Positions 43,222 to 53,062 of a DNA stretch of 64,000 nt are shown here, one piece after another (the stretch's first letter is position 1; each line of letters begins with the position of its first letter). Origin of the DNA: an uncultured Lachnospiraceae bacterium (GTDB lineage Bacteria > Bacillota > Clostridia > Lachnospirales > Lachnospiraceae); contig CAJKGK010000001.1 of NCBI GenBank assembly GCA_905199445.1, forward strand, positions 124,001 to 188,000. Reading direction: 5' to 3'. The notes below the pieces were generated by a model that did not search any database, was not told the DNA's origin, and saw only the letters and a program-made list of their open reading frames with translations. Both the position numbers and the translations under genes were made by a program.

Positions 43222-45306
43222 TTATGCCTGCTTTTCCTCTTCACTTTTTACAGCCTCCACATAGCCGCACTGTTCATTATGACAAACTAGTTTACTTCCT
43301 TTATAAACAAGTATATCTCCGCAATCCGGACATTTTTTGCCGGATGGCCTCTGCCATGTCATAAAGTCACAATCCGGATTACCTTCACAACCATAATATT
43401 TGCGGCCTTTTTGTGTCTTTCGGATCACAATATCCCTGCCGCACTTCGGGCAGGCCACACCGATCTTTTCAAAATAAGTTTTTGTATTCCGACATTCCGG
43501 GAAGCCGGGACATGCCAGAAATTTTCCGTGAGGTCCGTACTTGATCACCATCTGACGTCCGCATAATTCACATACAACATCAGACACTTCATCTTCTATT
43601 TTGACTTCCTCCAGCTCTTTCTCGGCCTTTTCCACGGCCTCCTCCAAATCCGGATAAAAATTACGGACTACAGTTTTATAATTAATAGTGCCCTCTTCCA
43701 CTTTATCCAGAAGGAACTCCATGTTGGCAGTAAAATCGACATCCACAATGCTGGAAAAAGCATCAACCATAATCTTGTTGACAATTTCCCCCAGCTCTGT
43801 CACATAAAGATTTTTATTTTCCTTGGCTACATAACGTCTTGCAATAATTGTGGTAATGGTGGGCGCATAGGTGCTTGGGCGTCCGATCCCCAGCTCCTCC
43901 AGAGTTTTTACAAGAGAGGCTTCCGTAAAATGTGCCGGTGGCTGTGTAAAATGCTGTTTTTCTTCATAGCCTTTAAAAATCAGCCGACTGTCCTTTGTCA
44001 GCTTCTTGGACAGCACATTTTTTTCGACCTTGTCCTCTTCCTGACGGTAAACCGATAAATAGCCTTCAAACTTAATCTTTGATGCAGCTACACTAAAAAG
44101 GTATGCCCCGGCCTCAATCTTCACGGATGTTGTCTCATAAACGGCCTCTTTCATACGGCTGGCCAGAAAACGGTTCCATATAAGCTGATACAGACGGAAC
44201 TGATCTCTGGAAAGAGATTCCTTAACTTTAACCGGTGACAAATTCAAATATGTGGGGCGAATGGCCTCATGCGCATCCTGAATCTTTTTATTTCCCTGAT
44301 TGGCCTTGATCTCGTAGGCAACAAATTCCTTACCATAGGTTTTTTCGATATAAGCCTTCACACTCGCATCGGCCTCATCTGAAATACGGGTAGAATCGGT
44401 ACGAAGATAAGTAATCAGACCAACTGTACCTTCACCTTTAATATCCACACCTTCATACAGCTGTTGAGCCAGACGCATGGTTTTTTGGGTAGAAAAATTC
44501 AGCTGCTTGGACGCTTCCTGCTGCAATGTACTGGTTGTAAATGGCAATGGTGATTTTTTTGTACGCTCACCCACTTTAATATCTCTGACCTTAAACTGCG
44601 CATCTTCCAGATTTTTAAGAATCTCATCCAATTCCTCTCTGGAATGAATATCCTTTTTCCCTTTACTGTCACCGACAAACTTTGCAGTGAGAAGACGGCT
44701 ATCACCTTCAACCGCAAGATGGGCATCCAATGTCCAGTATTCCTCAGGGATAAAGGAGTCAATCTCCCGTTCACGGTCACATATAATCCGCAGCGCCACA
44801 GACTGTACACGGCCGGCACTCAGCCCCCGTTTAACCTTAGCCCACAGCAAAGGGCTGATCTTGTATCCTACCATACGGTCCAGGATACGACGGGCCTGCT
44901 GGGCATCGACCAGATTCATATTAATATCTCTGGCCTGCTTAAGAGAGCCTTTAACCGCTGTTTTTGTAATCTCATTGAAAGTGATTCTGTGAATCGCTTT
45001 TCCTTCCAGTTTCAATGCCTGCGCCAGATGCCAGGAAATCGCCTCCCCCTCACGGTCAGGGTCAGTTGCCAGATAAACTTTATCGGCTTTTTTTACCTCT
45101 TTACGCAGCATTGCCAAAATGTCACCCTTACCTCGTATGGTAATATACTTGGGTTCAAAATCATGCTCCGGATCAAACCCTAAGGTGCTTTTTGGCAAAT
45201 CCCGCACATGACCGTTAGATGCAACGACCGTGTAATTGGCACCGAGAAATTTATTGATTGTCTTCGCCTTTGCTGGTGATTCAACAATGACCAGATATTT
45301 CGCCAT
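43222..45306 (-). CDS. topA: DNA topoisomerase I
   Basis: TopA relaxes negative supercoils by single-strand cleavage. The Toprim domain starts VIVESPAKAKTI and has DPDREGEAI with the metal-binding acids. The catalytic Tyr lies in LITYLRTDSTRIS. Three zinc-ribbon motifs follow at the C-terminus: CELCGRQM...CPGFPEC, CPKCGRD...CEGNPDC and CPDCGDI...CHNEQC. The 694-residue length is normal. It follows dprA by 32 nt and has its own terminator. Confidence 0.98.
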   Translation of the reverse strand: MAKYLVIVESPAKAKTINKFLGANYTVVASNGHVRDLPKSTLGFDPEHDFEPKYITIRGKGDILAMLRKEVKKADKVYLATDPDREGEAISWHLAQALKLEGKAIHRITFNEITKTAVKGSLKQARDINMNLVDAQQARRILDRMVGYKISPLLWAKVKRGLSAGRVQSVALRIICDREREIDSFIPEEYWTLDAHLAVEGDSRLLTAKFVGDSKGKKDIHSREELDEILKNLEDAQFKVRDIKVGERTKKSPLPFTTSTLQQEASKQLNFSTQKTMRLAQQLYEGVDIKGEGTVGLITYLRTDSTRISDEADASVKAYIEKTYGKEFVAYEIKANQGNKKIQDAHEAIRPTYLNLSPVKVKESLSRDQFRLYQLIWNRFLASRMKEAVYETTSVKIEAGAYLFSVAASKIKFEGYLSVYRQEEDKVEKNVLSKKLTKDSRLIFKGYEEKQHFTQPPAHFTEASLVKTLEELGIGRPSTYAPTITTIIARRYVAKENKNLYVTELGEIVNKIMVDAFSSIVDVDFTANMEFLLDKVEEGTINYKTVVRNFYPDLEEAVEKAEKELEEVKIEDEVSDVVCELCGRQMVIKYGPHGKFLACPGFPECRNTKTYFEKIGVACPKCGRDIVIRKTQKGRKYYGCEGNPDCDFMTWQRPSGKKCPDCGDILVYKGSKLVCHNEQCGYVEAVKSEEEKQA

Positions 45307-45338
45307 TATATATTTCCTCCAAAGATTACTTAATTATC

Positions 45339-46433
45339 CTATAATCTGATGATATACTGATTCTTTGCCGCCTGACGGACCAGCCCTCGAATTTCAAGCT
45401 TCTGCAAAACGTGAGCCGTCTCCTGAAAAGAAAGTCCCGCAGCGGCGGCAACTGTTTCGATACTTTCAGGTTCCAAACACAAGCTAGAATACACCAAATC
45501 TTCTAAATTAGCAAGCCCAATCTTTTTATTTTCATCCGCCCTTACCTGAAAATGACACTCCTCCACAATATCTGCGGCACTTAAAACAAGCTTAGCCCCC
45601 TGTCCGATCAGACTGTTGCAGCCTTCACTAACCGCATCCCCAATTCTTCCCGGAACGGCAAAAACATCCTTTCCCATATCCACAGCCATGTCTGCCGTGA
45701 TCAGTGAACCGCTTTTTTTACGCGCCTCCACAACCAGGACCCCATCGGCCAGGGCTGCTATCAAACGGTTTCTATAAGGGAAATGCCAGGAAAGAGGACG
45801 GGCACCCACAGGAAATTCTGATAAAATCCCACCACACCGTTTCATCTCCTCAAATAGGCGAATATTCTCCCTTGGATAACAAATATTCACCCCACAACCT
45901 AAAATGCCGTAAGTCGGAAACCCGGCATCCAGTGCTCCTTTATGGGCACAGCCGTCAATACCGGCAGCCAAACCACTGATGATCTGAACCCCCACAGCCG
46001 AAAGCTCCCTGGCAAATGCCCTTGCAATTTCCTGACCGTACGCCGAGGCCGCCCTTGCCCCCACAATGGCAATGGAGGGACGGTCAGGATCCGGAAGCCT
46101 CCCCGTGACAAATAAGCCAAAAGGACAATTCGGCAACAGCTTTAACTTTTGAGGAAAAGCATCATCACATCTTGCGATAAAAAATATATTTCTATTACAG
46201 AGCCTATTATATTCATCTTCCAATAAAGATATATCTCTGTGTGCCACAATTTTTTTCAGATTTTCTCCACCAAACAGATGGGACTGTCCCAATATCTCAG
46301 GCGAAGCCTTAAAAAAATTCTCATAGCCGCCGCACCACAGAGCCGCCTTTTCAAGTGAGACAATACCAAGCTCCACCAATGAAGCCAGCCAAAAATAAAT
46401 CATCCGATCACAATCGGCTGTCTGATTCATCAT
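45339..46433 (-). CDS. dprA: DNA-processing protein DprA
   Basis: DprA protects incoming single-stranded DNA and loads RecA during transformation. The Rossmann-fold core carries IVGARAASAYG and ISGLAAGIDGCAHKGAL, both signatures. A C-terminal winged-helix domain follows (residues about 300-364). The start at 46433, 26 nt inside the comM 3' end, has GGGGG about 7 nt upstream and gives about 364 residues; the frame opens earlier without a better site. It forms a competence-type pair with comM and leads into topA. Confidence 0.95.
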   Translation of the reverse strand: MMNQTADCDRMIYFWLASLVELGIVSLEKAALWCGGYENFFKASPEILGQSHLFGGENLKKIVAHRDISLLEDEYNRLCNRNIFFIARCDDAFPQKLKLLPNCPFGLFVTGRLPDPDRPSIAIVGARAASAYGQEIARAFARELSAVGVQIISGLAAGIDGCAHKGALDAGFPTYGILGCGVNICYPRENIRLFEEMKRCGGILSEFPVGARPLSWHFPYRNRLIAALADGVLVVEARKKSGSLITADMAVDMGKDVFAVPGRIGDAVSEGCNSLIGQGAKLVLSAADIVEECHFQVRADENKKIGLANLEDLVYSSLCLEPESIETVAAAAGLSFQETAHVLQKLEIRGLVRQAAKNQYIIRL

Positions 46434-47991
46434 GTTCAAACCCCCATCCCTGTTTTCCCGGCAGCCTGAAACAGGCAGCCTCACTTAAATGAACCTCGCA
46501 GATCCGCTGGCTATGATCTAAATCTGCAATAGTCCGGGCAACCTTCATTAGCTTTCCACATCCTCTGGCACTTAAATCTAAAGTTTTTGCCAATGCACGC
46601 ATATATGTCTCGCACCCAGGCTCCAGCGGACAGAATTGTTCTATCATCTTTTCTGTCATTCTGGAATTAAAATAAATTCCTGTACCCATAAATCGTTCTG
46701 TCTGAATATGCCACACATCCAATACCTTTTCCCGCATTGTTTCAGAAGTAATGTCGGGTTCCTTCTTATTAAATAAAGTGAAACCCGCCGGCTTGACATC
46801 AACACACAGGTCCATTCGGTCCAGCAAAGGACGGCTGATTCTCTGCATATATCGGTTGACCTCATCAATGGTACACCGACAGCGGTTCCGATCCGGAAAA
46901 TAACCGCACTTACATGGATTGGCGGCACCCACAAGAACAAACCCTGCCGGAAAACGGTAGCTGTGGCTGACACGATTTATGACGACCTGTCCACTTTCCA
47001 GAGGCTGACGTAAAACATCCAGGGTAGACGGCAAAAACTCCGCCATCTCATCCAAAAATAAAATACCGTGATGCGCCAGACTAACCTCCCCGGGCACAGG
47101 AATCCTGCCGCCCCCTGTAAGCGCTCTGGCTGAGGCTGTATGATGGGGTGTTCTAAAAGGCCGCTCTGTCATCAGCCCCTGTCCATCGCCAAGCAATCCG
47201 GCAACACTGTAAATTTTTGTAACCTCCATAGCTTCCTCGTATGATAAGGGGGGTAATATTCCCGGGATTCGCTCTGCGCACATAGACTTGCCGCTTCCCG
47301 GTGGACCAACCATAAGCATATGGTGCATCCCGGAAGCACAAATTAAGGCAGCCCGCTTAAGCATCTCCTGCCCCTGAATATCTACAAAATCTTTATAGAT
47401 TCCCACATTTGCGTTATTTCCTTCTGCCGTTTGACGTCTTCCTGGTTTAAGCCGTCTTTTTACAGCTTTACAGACAGGATCAACTTTATTAAGGCAATCA
47501 ACTGCTTCTTTCAGACTTTCCACCGGCCACAGCTGCAGATCGTGGACACACTGCGCCTCCTGTAGATTCTGCGCCGGAATCAGGCAACCCTTCATGCCCT
47601 CATCCCTGGCCATCATCATCAACGAAAGAATCCCTCTGACCGGCTTAATGCTTCCGTCCAGTCCCAATTCACCGATCACGAATATATGATTAAGATTTTC
47701 CTGTGGAATACACATCAGAGAAGATAAAATCGAAAGCGCAATAGGAAGATCATAGGCAGTTCCCTGCTTACGAATGCCTGCCGGAGAAAGATTCACAACA
47801 ATCCGTTTTGCAGGCAGAAAATAGCCGGAATTACGCAAGGCCGTGGTCACTCTTTCCCTGGCCTCCTTAACCTCAGAACCCAGATATCCAACCAGAGTAT
47901 AGGAAGGAAAACCACTGCTGATATCCGCCTCCACGCTGACCGGCTGACCGTTAATTCCCAAAACTGCGCCGCTGCTGACTTTTGAAAACAT
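46408..47991 (-). CDS. comM: ComM/YifB-family Mg-chelatase-like AAA+ ATPase
   Basis: ComM is a hexameric helicase that promotes branch migration when transformed DNA recombines. The N-terminal Lon-like domain starts VSSGAVLGINGQPVSVE. The AAA+ core has Walker A GPPGSGKS and Walker B HGILFLDEMAEF. A Cys motif (CKCGYF...CRC) and the C-terminal Mg-chelatase domain follow. The ATG at 47991 has AAAGG 6 nt upstream; a TTG two codons earlier opens the frame. Overlap with dprA implies coupled translation. Confidence 0.95.
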   Translation of the reverse strand: MFSKVSSGAVLGINGQPVSVEADISSGFPSYTLVGYLGSEVKEARERVTTALRNSGYFLPAKRIVVNLSPAGIRKQGTAYDLPIALSILSSLMCIPQENLNHIFVIGELGLDGSIKPVRGILSLMMMARDEGMKGCLIPAQNLQEAQCVHDLQLWPVESLKEAVDCLNKVDPVCKAVKRRLKPGRRQTAEGNNANVGIYKDFVDIQGQEMLKRAALICASGMHHMLMVGPPGSGKSMCAERIPGILPPLSYEEAMEVTKIYSVAGLLGDGQGLMTERPFRTPHHTASARALTGGGRIPVPGEVSLAHHGILFLDEMAEFLPSTLDVLRQPLESGQVVINRVSHSYRFPAGFVLVGAANPCKCGYFPDRNRCRCTIDEVNRYMQRISRPLLDRMDLCVDVKPAGFTLFNKKEPDITSETMREKVLDVWHIQTERFMGTGIYFNSRMTEKMIEQFCPLEPGCETYMRALAKTLDLSARGCGKLMKVARTIADLDHSQRICEVHLSEAACFRLPGKQGWGFEHDESDSRL

Positions 47992-48077
47992 AAACAACCT
48001 TTCCGTCTCTCCAAAACTTCAAGTCCATACCCGAATCATAACACAGGCCGACAAAATCATATGTCGAAATTTGTCAA

Positions 48078-48092
48078 TACTTTCTGAAAATC
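48078..48092. promoter_or_regulatory. weak CodY-like box upstream of comM
   Basis: TACTTTCTGAAAATC matches AATTTTCWGAAAATT at 12 of 15 positions. It lies about 87 bp upstream of comM, in the gap after the nucleoside hydrolase gene. In AT-rich DNA such a match can occur by chance. Confidence 0.3.
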
Positions 48093-48129
48093 GTTAGACT
48101 TATTTCGACTTTCTGTCCGCCGTTGCTGT

Positions 48130-48190
48130 CAAAAAATGCCTGCAATATGTGACAAATGGAATCATACAATCCACTATATACTGCAGGCAT
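48130..48190 (-). terminator. terminator of the nucleoside-hydrolase operon
   Basis: ATGCCTGCA (48136-48144) and TGCAGGCAT (48182-48190) form a 9-bp perfect stem that extends further with a bulge. A run of six T follows on the minus strand. Confidence 0.8.
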
Positions 48191-48199
48191 AATTATTAA

Positions 48200-49126
48200 T
48201 CAATATTTGGTCCTATATTCAATATTATTTCCCTGGTCATCTGAAAATTTCTTAAGTTTCATAAAGAAATCTTCAAGAATAAATCTGACATTAATATCAT
48301 TATAAACACGAATAAGATTTCCTTTTCCGCTAAAATGGTATTTCATATTTTTGTCAATAAGCGGCGCTTCCCGCATATCATAGCAGCAGATCATCGGATC
48401 CATCATTAAACCAACCACGGGAGAATCGCCTAATGACCAGCTTTCGCCGTTTGGCCATTCAGACCGCCCGGCCTGAGCTGTATTAAATTCTGCCATCTGA
48501 CAAAACAGATACTTTCCTATTTCTCCACACGGTTTAACTTTCATCTCCAATTCGGTCAGACTCACCATCATTTTTGCATAAACATTCATCGGGACCTGCC
48601 ATAGATCAATCCCGGACTGAAATACAATATTTGCGGCATTGATATCATTGGACAAATTAAATTCTTTATGACCTTCAGGATACATTCCTCCGCCAATCCA
48701 TATGGCGGTCAGTTTACCGACAATTTCCGGATGCTTAAGATAAGCACAGGCCAAATCGGTTATCGGTCCGAGAAAAGCAACAAATAAACGGGACGGATCG
48801 TCCGAAAGCGCTTCTTTTACAATCAGCTTTGCACCTTCTGAATACTCATAGGTACCATCATCTGCAATACATTTTTTAGCGCCTTTATATACGTTTACAG
48901 CATCTGACATATGCATAAGATCAACGACATGTTTACATTCTTCATAACTCTGCAGCATCGTATCATCACTGAAATGATTGCCAAAATGTGCACCGATCAG
49001 ACCTTTTATAATAAACTTTGGTGTCAAAAGTGTATGCACAATTGCATACTGGTCATCAGCTTCATTTTTTGCATCTGTATTTAAAATCACACGAACTCTT
49101 TTATTTATCGGAACTTCAAAACTCAT
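48200..49126 (-). CDS. nucleoside hydrolase-family protein, atypical metal motif
   Basis: Nucleoside hydrolases cleave the N-glycosidic bond of ribonucleosides. The usual N-terminal DxDPGxDDA calcium motif is replaced here by LNTDAKNEADDQYAI, with two extra residues between the Asp positions. That places it in a divergent branch whose substrates are mostly untested. Later conserved parts include WIGGGMYPEG and LSNDINAANIVF. The ATG at 49126 has GTAGGAG upstream. It follows an LplABC-type importer by about 100 nt in the same direction, so it likely acts on the imported compound in the cytoplasm. Confidence 0.83.
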   Translation of the reverse strand: MSFEVPINKRVRVILNTDAKNEADDQYAIVHTLLTPKFIIKGLIGAHFGNHFSDDTMLQSYEECKHVVDLMHMSDAVNVYKGAKKCIADDGTYEYSEGAKLIVKEALSDDPSRLFVAFLGPITDLACAYLKHPEIVGKLTAIWIGGGMYPEGHKEFNLSNDINAANIVFQSGIDLWQVPMNVYAKMMVSLTELEMKVKPCGEIGKYLFCQMAEFNTAQAGRSEWPNGESWSLGDSPVVGLMMDPMICCYDMREAPLIDKNMKYHFSGKGNLIRVYNDINVRFILEDFFMKLKKFSDDQGNNIEYRTKY

Positions 49127-49224
49127 TTTTCTACTCCTACTGTTAGTATTTGTCATCATTGTTTTTACATTTTATAAATTGTATATTTATATCTCAAAAC
49201 CTGCCTTAGTATCCAATCCTTCAT

Positions 49225-50139
49225 TCACCCCTTTACACTGCCAAGGGTAATACCTGAAACAAAATATTTTTGCAGAAACGGATAAACTAAAAGAATCGGC
49301 AATAGTCCAATAACCATCTGCGCGCTTTTAATCGCATCTTCACTAAAATTTGCCAGAAGCTTCTGTTCCTGAGGACTCAAATTTGCAATATTAAATGTCA
49401 CAATAATATTTCTCAAATAAGTCTGCAGCGGATAAGTATCCGGTGTCATATAAATAAGCCCGTCAAACCAGCTATTCCAGTGCTGAATCAATGAAAACAG
49501 AGTTACTGTTGCCAATACAGGTCGTGAAATTGGGACGTAAACCTTCCATAAAATCTTCCAGTGGGAAGCACCGTCGATTTTCCCTGCATCTTCCAATTCC
49601 GGTGAAATTTGTCTGAAAAAGCTAAGTACCAACAGCATATTAAAAACATTAATCGCTGAAGGAAGAATCAGGGCCCAGATCGAATTAAGAAGATTTAAAT
49701 TGCTGATTAAAACATAGGTCGGAATGAGTCCTCCGCTAAAAAGCATTGTAAAGAAAAATATCCATACATATATATTCCGCCCTTTAAAACTTCCGTTCGT
49801 CTTGGACAGAGGGTATGCGGCAGTTATGATCAGGAATAAGTTCAGCGGCAGCCCGATCCCTACACGAAGCAGAGTTATCCCCATGGATTTCCAAAACGGT
49901 GCCCGCTTAAGCACATATACATAACTTTCAAGATTAAAATCGACTGGCCATAAACTAACCTTTCCAGCCGAAATAGCCTGACCGGAACTAAAACTCTGAC
50001 ATACGATATACCAGAAAGGCAGAAAACAAATCAGTGCCAGAAAGATAAGAATCACAGCAATCAATATCTGAAACAATTTTCCCCTGCGCGATTGGACAGC
50101 ATGACTGCCTGTATCTTTGTCATCTTTAAATCCATTCAT
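49225..50139 (-). CDS. ABC transporter permease, LplC/YtcP type
   Basis: A 304-residue CUT1-like permease with about six helices. The EAA-like motif reads LEDAGKIDGASHWKILWKV with YVPISRP following. Its closest recognised relatives are LplC and YtcP, which form pairs with LplB-type permeases and long binding proteins. It lies 11 nt downstream of its partner and upstream of the nucleoside hydrolase. No ATPase is encoded here. Confidence 0.9.
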   Translation of the reverse strand: MNGFKDDKDTGSHAVQSRRGKLFQILIAVILIFLALICFLPFWYIVCQSFSSGQAISAGKVSLWPVDFNLESYVYVLKRAPFWKSMGITLLRVGIGLPLNLFLIITAAYPLSKTNGSFKGRNIYVWIFFFTMLFSGGLIPTYVLISNLNLLNSIWALILPSAINVFNMLLVLSFFRQISPELEDAGKIDGASHWKILWKVYVPISRPVLATVTLFSLIQHWNSWFDGLIYMTPDTYPLQTYLRNIIVTFNIANLSPQEQKLLANFSEDAIKSAQMVIGLLPILLVYPFLQKYFVSGITLGSVKG

Positions 50140-50150
50140 CTCAGATCCCC

Positions 50151-51065
50151 CTAAAAAACTTTGTAATCAAACTTTTTATCTGCAATATAGTAAGCAAATG
50201 AAATTAATATCAGTGATACAAACGATTTCAATACTCCGACTGCAGCAGAAGGCGCCAGCTGTCCGTTCTGAATGCCCATCCGGTAAACCAGCGTATCAAT
50301 AATATCGCCCGTTTGATATACGCCTGGCGAATAAAGATTAAATACCTGGTCAAAGCCTGCATTTAAAAGATTTCCCAGATTTAAAATTGCCATTAAAATA
50401 ATAATCATCCGCATTCCTGGAAGGGTTACATGCAGTGTCTGTTTCCATCTGCCGGCGCCATCAATCGCTGCAGCTTCATATAATCCGGGATCAATTCCCG
50501 TAATGGCAGCCAAATAAACAATACTGTTATATCCAAAATTTTTCCACAAATCTGAAGTAACCAGTACACCTCTGAAATATTCATTTTCGCCAAGAAAATA
50601 CACCGGATCTCCCCCAAGAGCTGTAATGATTCTGTTCACAACACCATTCGTCGGCGAAAGTACATCAAAAAGCATCCCCGCAAGAATAACCCAAGAAACA
50701 AAATAAGGAAAATATATAACTGTTTGAACGGTCTTTTTCAAAAATCTGTATCTGCATTCATTTAATAATAAAGCCACGGCAATAGCCAGCAAAGATCCCA
50801 GCACAATCTTTAACACAGACAGGATAAGTGTATTGAAAATAACCTGCTTCGTTGACGGCAAAGAAAAAATATACCTGAAATTATCCAATCCCACCCAAGG
50901 ACTGTCCCCAAAAAGTCCAAGTGCCGGATTAAATTTTCTAAAAGCGATCGTTATACCTGCCATTGGAATGTAACTAAATATAAAAAGTATGATCAATGAT
51001 GGTACAAGCATCAAGTGTAATTGCAAATTACCTCGAAATATGTTTTTTTTACATCCCTGTTTCAT
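50151..51065 (-). CDS. ABC transporter permease, LplB type
   Basis: A 304-residue membrane subunit. The first helix reads LMLVPSLIILFIFSYIPMAG; the EAA motif reads LYEAAAIDGAGRWKQTLHV followed by TLPGMR. YIADKKFDYKVF ends the protein, typical of LplB relatives. It lies between the binding protein and the LplC-type permease. Substrate is unknown; nucleoside or a ribosylated compound is inferred from the hydrolase gene. Confidence 0.9.
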   Translation of the reverse strand: MKQGCKKNIFRGNLQLHLMLVPSLIILFIFSYIPMAGITIAFRKFNPALGLFGDSPWVGLDNFRYIFSLPSTKQVIFNTLILSVLKIVLGSLLAIAVALLLNECRYRFLKKTVQTVIYFPYFVSWVILAGMLFDVLSPTNGVVNRIITALGGDPVYFLGENEYFRGVLVTSDLWKNFGYNSIVYLAAITGIDPGLYEAAAIDGAGRWKQTLHVTLPGMRMIIILMAILNLGNLLNAGFDQVFNLYSPGVYQTGDIIDTLVYRMGIQNGQLAPSAAVGVLKSFVSLILISFAYYIADKKFDYKVF

Positions 51066-51147
51066 AAATTTGCATCCTTTCCTGACTCCTGGATAAAAGT
51101 CATAAAACGTCTATCCAGGAAACATTCGTTATATTCTCATCGCTCTT

Positions 51148-52815
51148 TTATTTACCAGAAAGCTGTGCATTGATCTCTTCTGTGACCTGCGTACCGCCAG
51201 CCCCATTCCATTGTTCAACCATTGCATCAAAGCCTTCATCCACATCAACCTCGCCTTTAATCATGTTAATATATGCTGTATCTATAATTTCCTGCATACT
51301 GCTCCACCGTTCCTGGTATGTGGGTGTCGGTACGCCCTGCCATGCATTCCATGTAATGGCATCTGGATAAACCTGGTCAACCAGTTCAAAACACGAACCT
51401 TCCGGTCCAAACTGGAGTTTATAACCAAGATCACCGTCTTGGATCAGCTTCCAATAATCACCGCCTACACCGGTAAGTTCATCAAGCGTATTATTTTTCA
51501 TTGCTTCTTTCATTTGGCGATGCGGCAGCAGATCTACATCTGCAGCCAGAATCTTAACGGGACTGTGCTGCCATAAATTACCGTCTTCAATACATGCAAA
51601 ATATGTACCAAAATCATTATTTTCACCAAATAATTTTTCCGAATAGGCATTCAGCATGGCAACAAGCGCTTCCGGATGTTTGGCGGCGGCACTGACACAA
51701 TAAAAACCACTGGTTGATATGTTCGCATAAACCGGCGCCGGATTGCCATCTGTACCGGGAGCCAGAATCGGTATCCACTCAGCCTCCGGAACCTCATCTT
51801 TAACTGCATTCATCTGGATGGCATACCAGTGGCATCCATAAAACAGTCCGCACGTATTATTGGCAATCAGATCCCCATAGTCTGTCCACTGCAATGTGGC
51901 AAATTCTGTGTTTAAAAGACCTTCTTTATACATATCCTGCAGCCATTTCAGTCCGCCTTTCATCTCCGGCTGAACCATAGAATAACCAACTGAACCATCC
52001 TCAAGCGTACTCCAGTAGTTTTGATCCGCAGACTGTCCGCCAAAGGCCCAGAATATTCCATTGCCGCTAAAATTTGTATACATAGAGTCAATACTTAAAC
52101 CAATTGTATCATCCTTTCCATTTCCGTCAGGATCCTGCTCCACAAAAGCTTTTGCAACTGCCTTTACATCATCCATGGTTTTCGGTACATCCAGCCCAAG
52201 TTTATCCAGCCAGTCCTTTCTCACCCAGAGATAATTGAATCCATTGGTTGACGGCATTTTATAAGGAACGCAATAAAGTTTGCCGTCGACCTTATAGTTA
52301 TCAAGAAAATTTTCTCCCTCTCCCTCAATAATACCTTTTAATGTAGGATTGGCCTCATTTTCATAAATGTCCGTCAGATCTGCGATCATTCCGGCATCAA
52401 TCAGCTGTTTGTAAAGCGTCATATCGCTTAGTTCAAATATATCCGGAAGCTGTCCGGATGTCATCGCCAGAACAATCTGCTGCTGATAGTCGGCACCTGT
52501 AGGCGATACAAGCGTATATTTACTTTCAATGCCAACCTCATCTCTAAAATACTGAATCCAGCGGTTGTTATCATAGGGTTCTCCAATCTCGGCCATTTTT
52601 GCAAAACTATCCTGGTTTGCATCAAACATCGATCCAAAAGTTACCGTAATCGGTTCCTCATAAGTTCTCCACTCCCCAGCGCCATAGGTTTGTCCCTCTA
52701 CAGTATTCGCAGCTGTATTTTGTTCTGTTTCCACCGCAGATGCGCTGCCGCATGCTCCCAAAACAGAAGACAACATTGTTACAGACAACATTACCGGCAT
52801 CATTTTTTTGTTCAT
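51148..52815 (-). CDS. extracellular solute-binding lipoprotein, LplA type
   Basis: This is a long binding protein (about 555 residues) of the kind found with LplB/LplC permeases. The signal peptide ends in LSSVLGACGSAS, a lipobox with the lipidated Cys. VTFGSMFDANQDSF starts the mature fold. The ATG at 52815 has GGGGAGG upstream; five more residues appear if an earlier ATG is used. It has its own candidate promoter (52908-52936), downstream of an AraC regulator. The ligand is unknown. Confidence 0.91.
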   Translation of the reverse strand: MNKKMMPVMLSVTMLSSVLGACGSASAVETEQNTAANTVEGQTYGAGEWRTYEEPITVTFGSMFDANQDSFAKMAEIGEPYDNNRWIQYFRDEVGIESKYTLVSPTGADYQQQIVLAMTSGQLPDIFELSDMTLYKQLIDAGMIADLTDIYENEANPTLKGIIEGEGENFLDNYKVDGKLYCVPYKMPSTNGFNYLWVRKDWLDKLGLDVPKTMDDVKAVAKAFVEQDPDGNGKDDTIGLSIDSMYTNFSGNGIFWAFGGQSADQNYWSTLEDGSVGYSMVQPEMKGGLKWLQDMYKEGLLNTEFATLQWTDYGDLIANNTCGLFYGCHWYAIQMNAVKDEVPEAEWIPILAPGTDGNPAPVYANISTSGFYCVSAAAKHPEALVAMLNAYSEKLFGENNDFGTYFACIEDGNLWQHSPVKILAADVDLLPHRQMKEAMKNNTLDELTGVGGDYWKLIQDGDLGYKLQFGPEGSCFELVDQVYPDAITWNAWQGVPTPTYQERWSSMQEIIDTAYINMIKGEVDVDEGFDAMVEQWNGAGGTQVTEEINAQLSGK

Positions 52816-52907
52816 TTTTATCCTCCCCATTTCTTAACTCCAAGTGCTTTTTCAGCAAAATCTCAATGTTTCTATTGATTATTTTAAAACTTTACATATT
52901 TTATACA

Positions 52908-52936
52908 ATTATCTATTCAGACATTTACATCTTCAA
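52908..52936 (-). promoter_or_regulatory. candidate promoter of the LplABC-hydrolase operon
   Basis: On the minus strand, TTGAAG (52936-52931) and GATAAT (52913-52908) are 17 bp apart. The AraC-type regulator may act here; no clear direct repeats are seen. Confidence 0.5.
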
Positions 52937-52959
52937 TTTGTACTTTAAAACGATAAAAA

Positions 52960-52990
52960 TATCGCCAGCCATAAAATATAGCTGACGATA
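52960..52990 (-). terminator. terminator of the AraC-family gene
   Basis: TATCGCCAGC (52960-52969) pairs with GCTGACGATA (52981-52990), a 10-bp stem with one mismatch. TTTTTA follows on the minus strand. It separates the regulator from the importer operon. Confidence 0.7.
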
Positions 52991-53062
52991 CAAAATTTGT
53001 TATTAATCGCTTAAAGGGCACACCAGTCCCAGCCGATTTTTTCATTTATTTTAAACATCACA

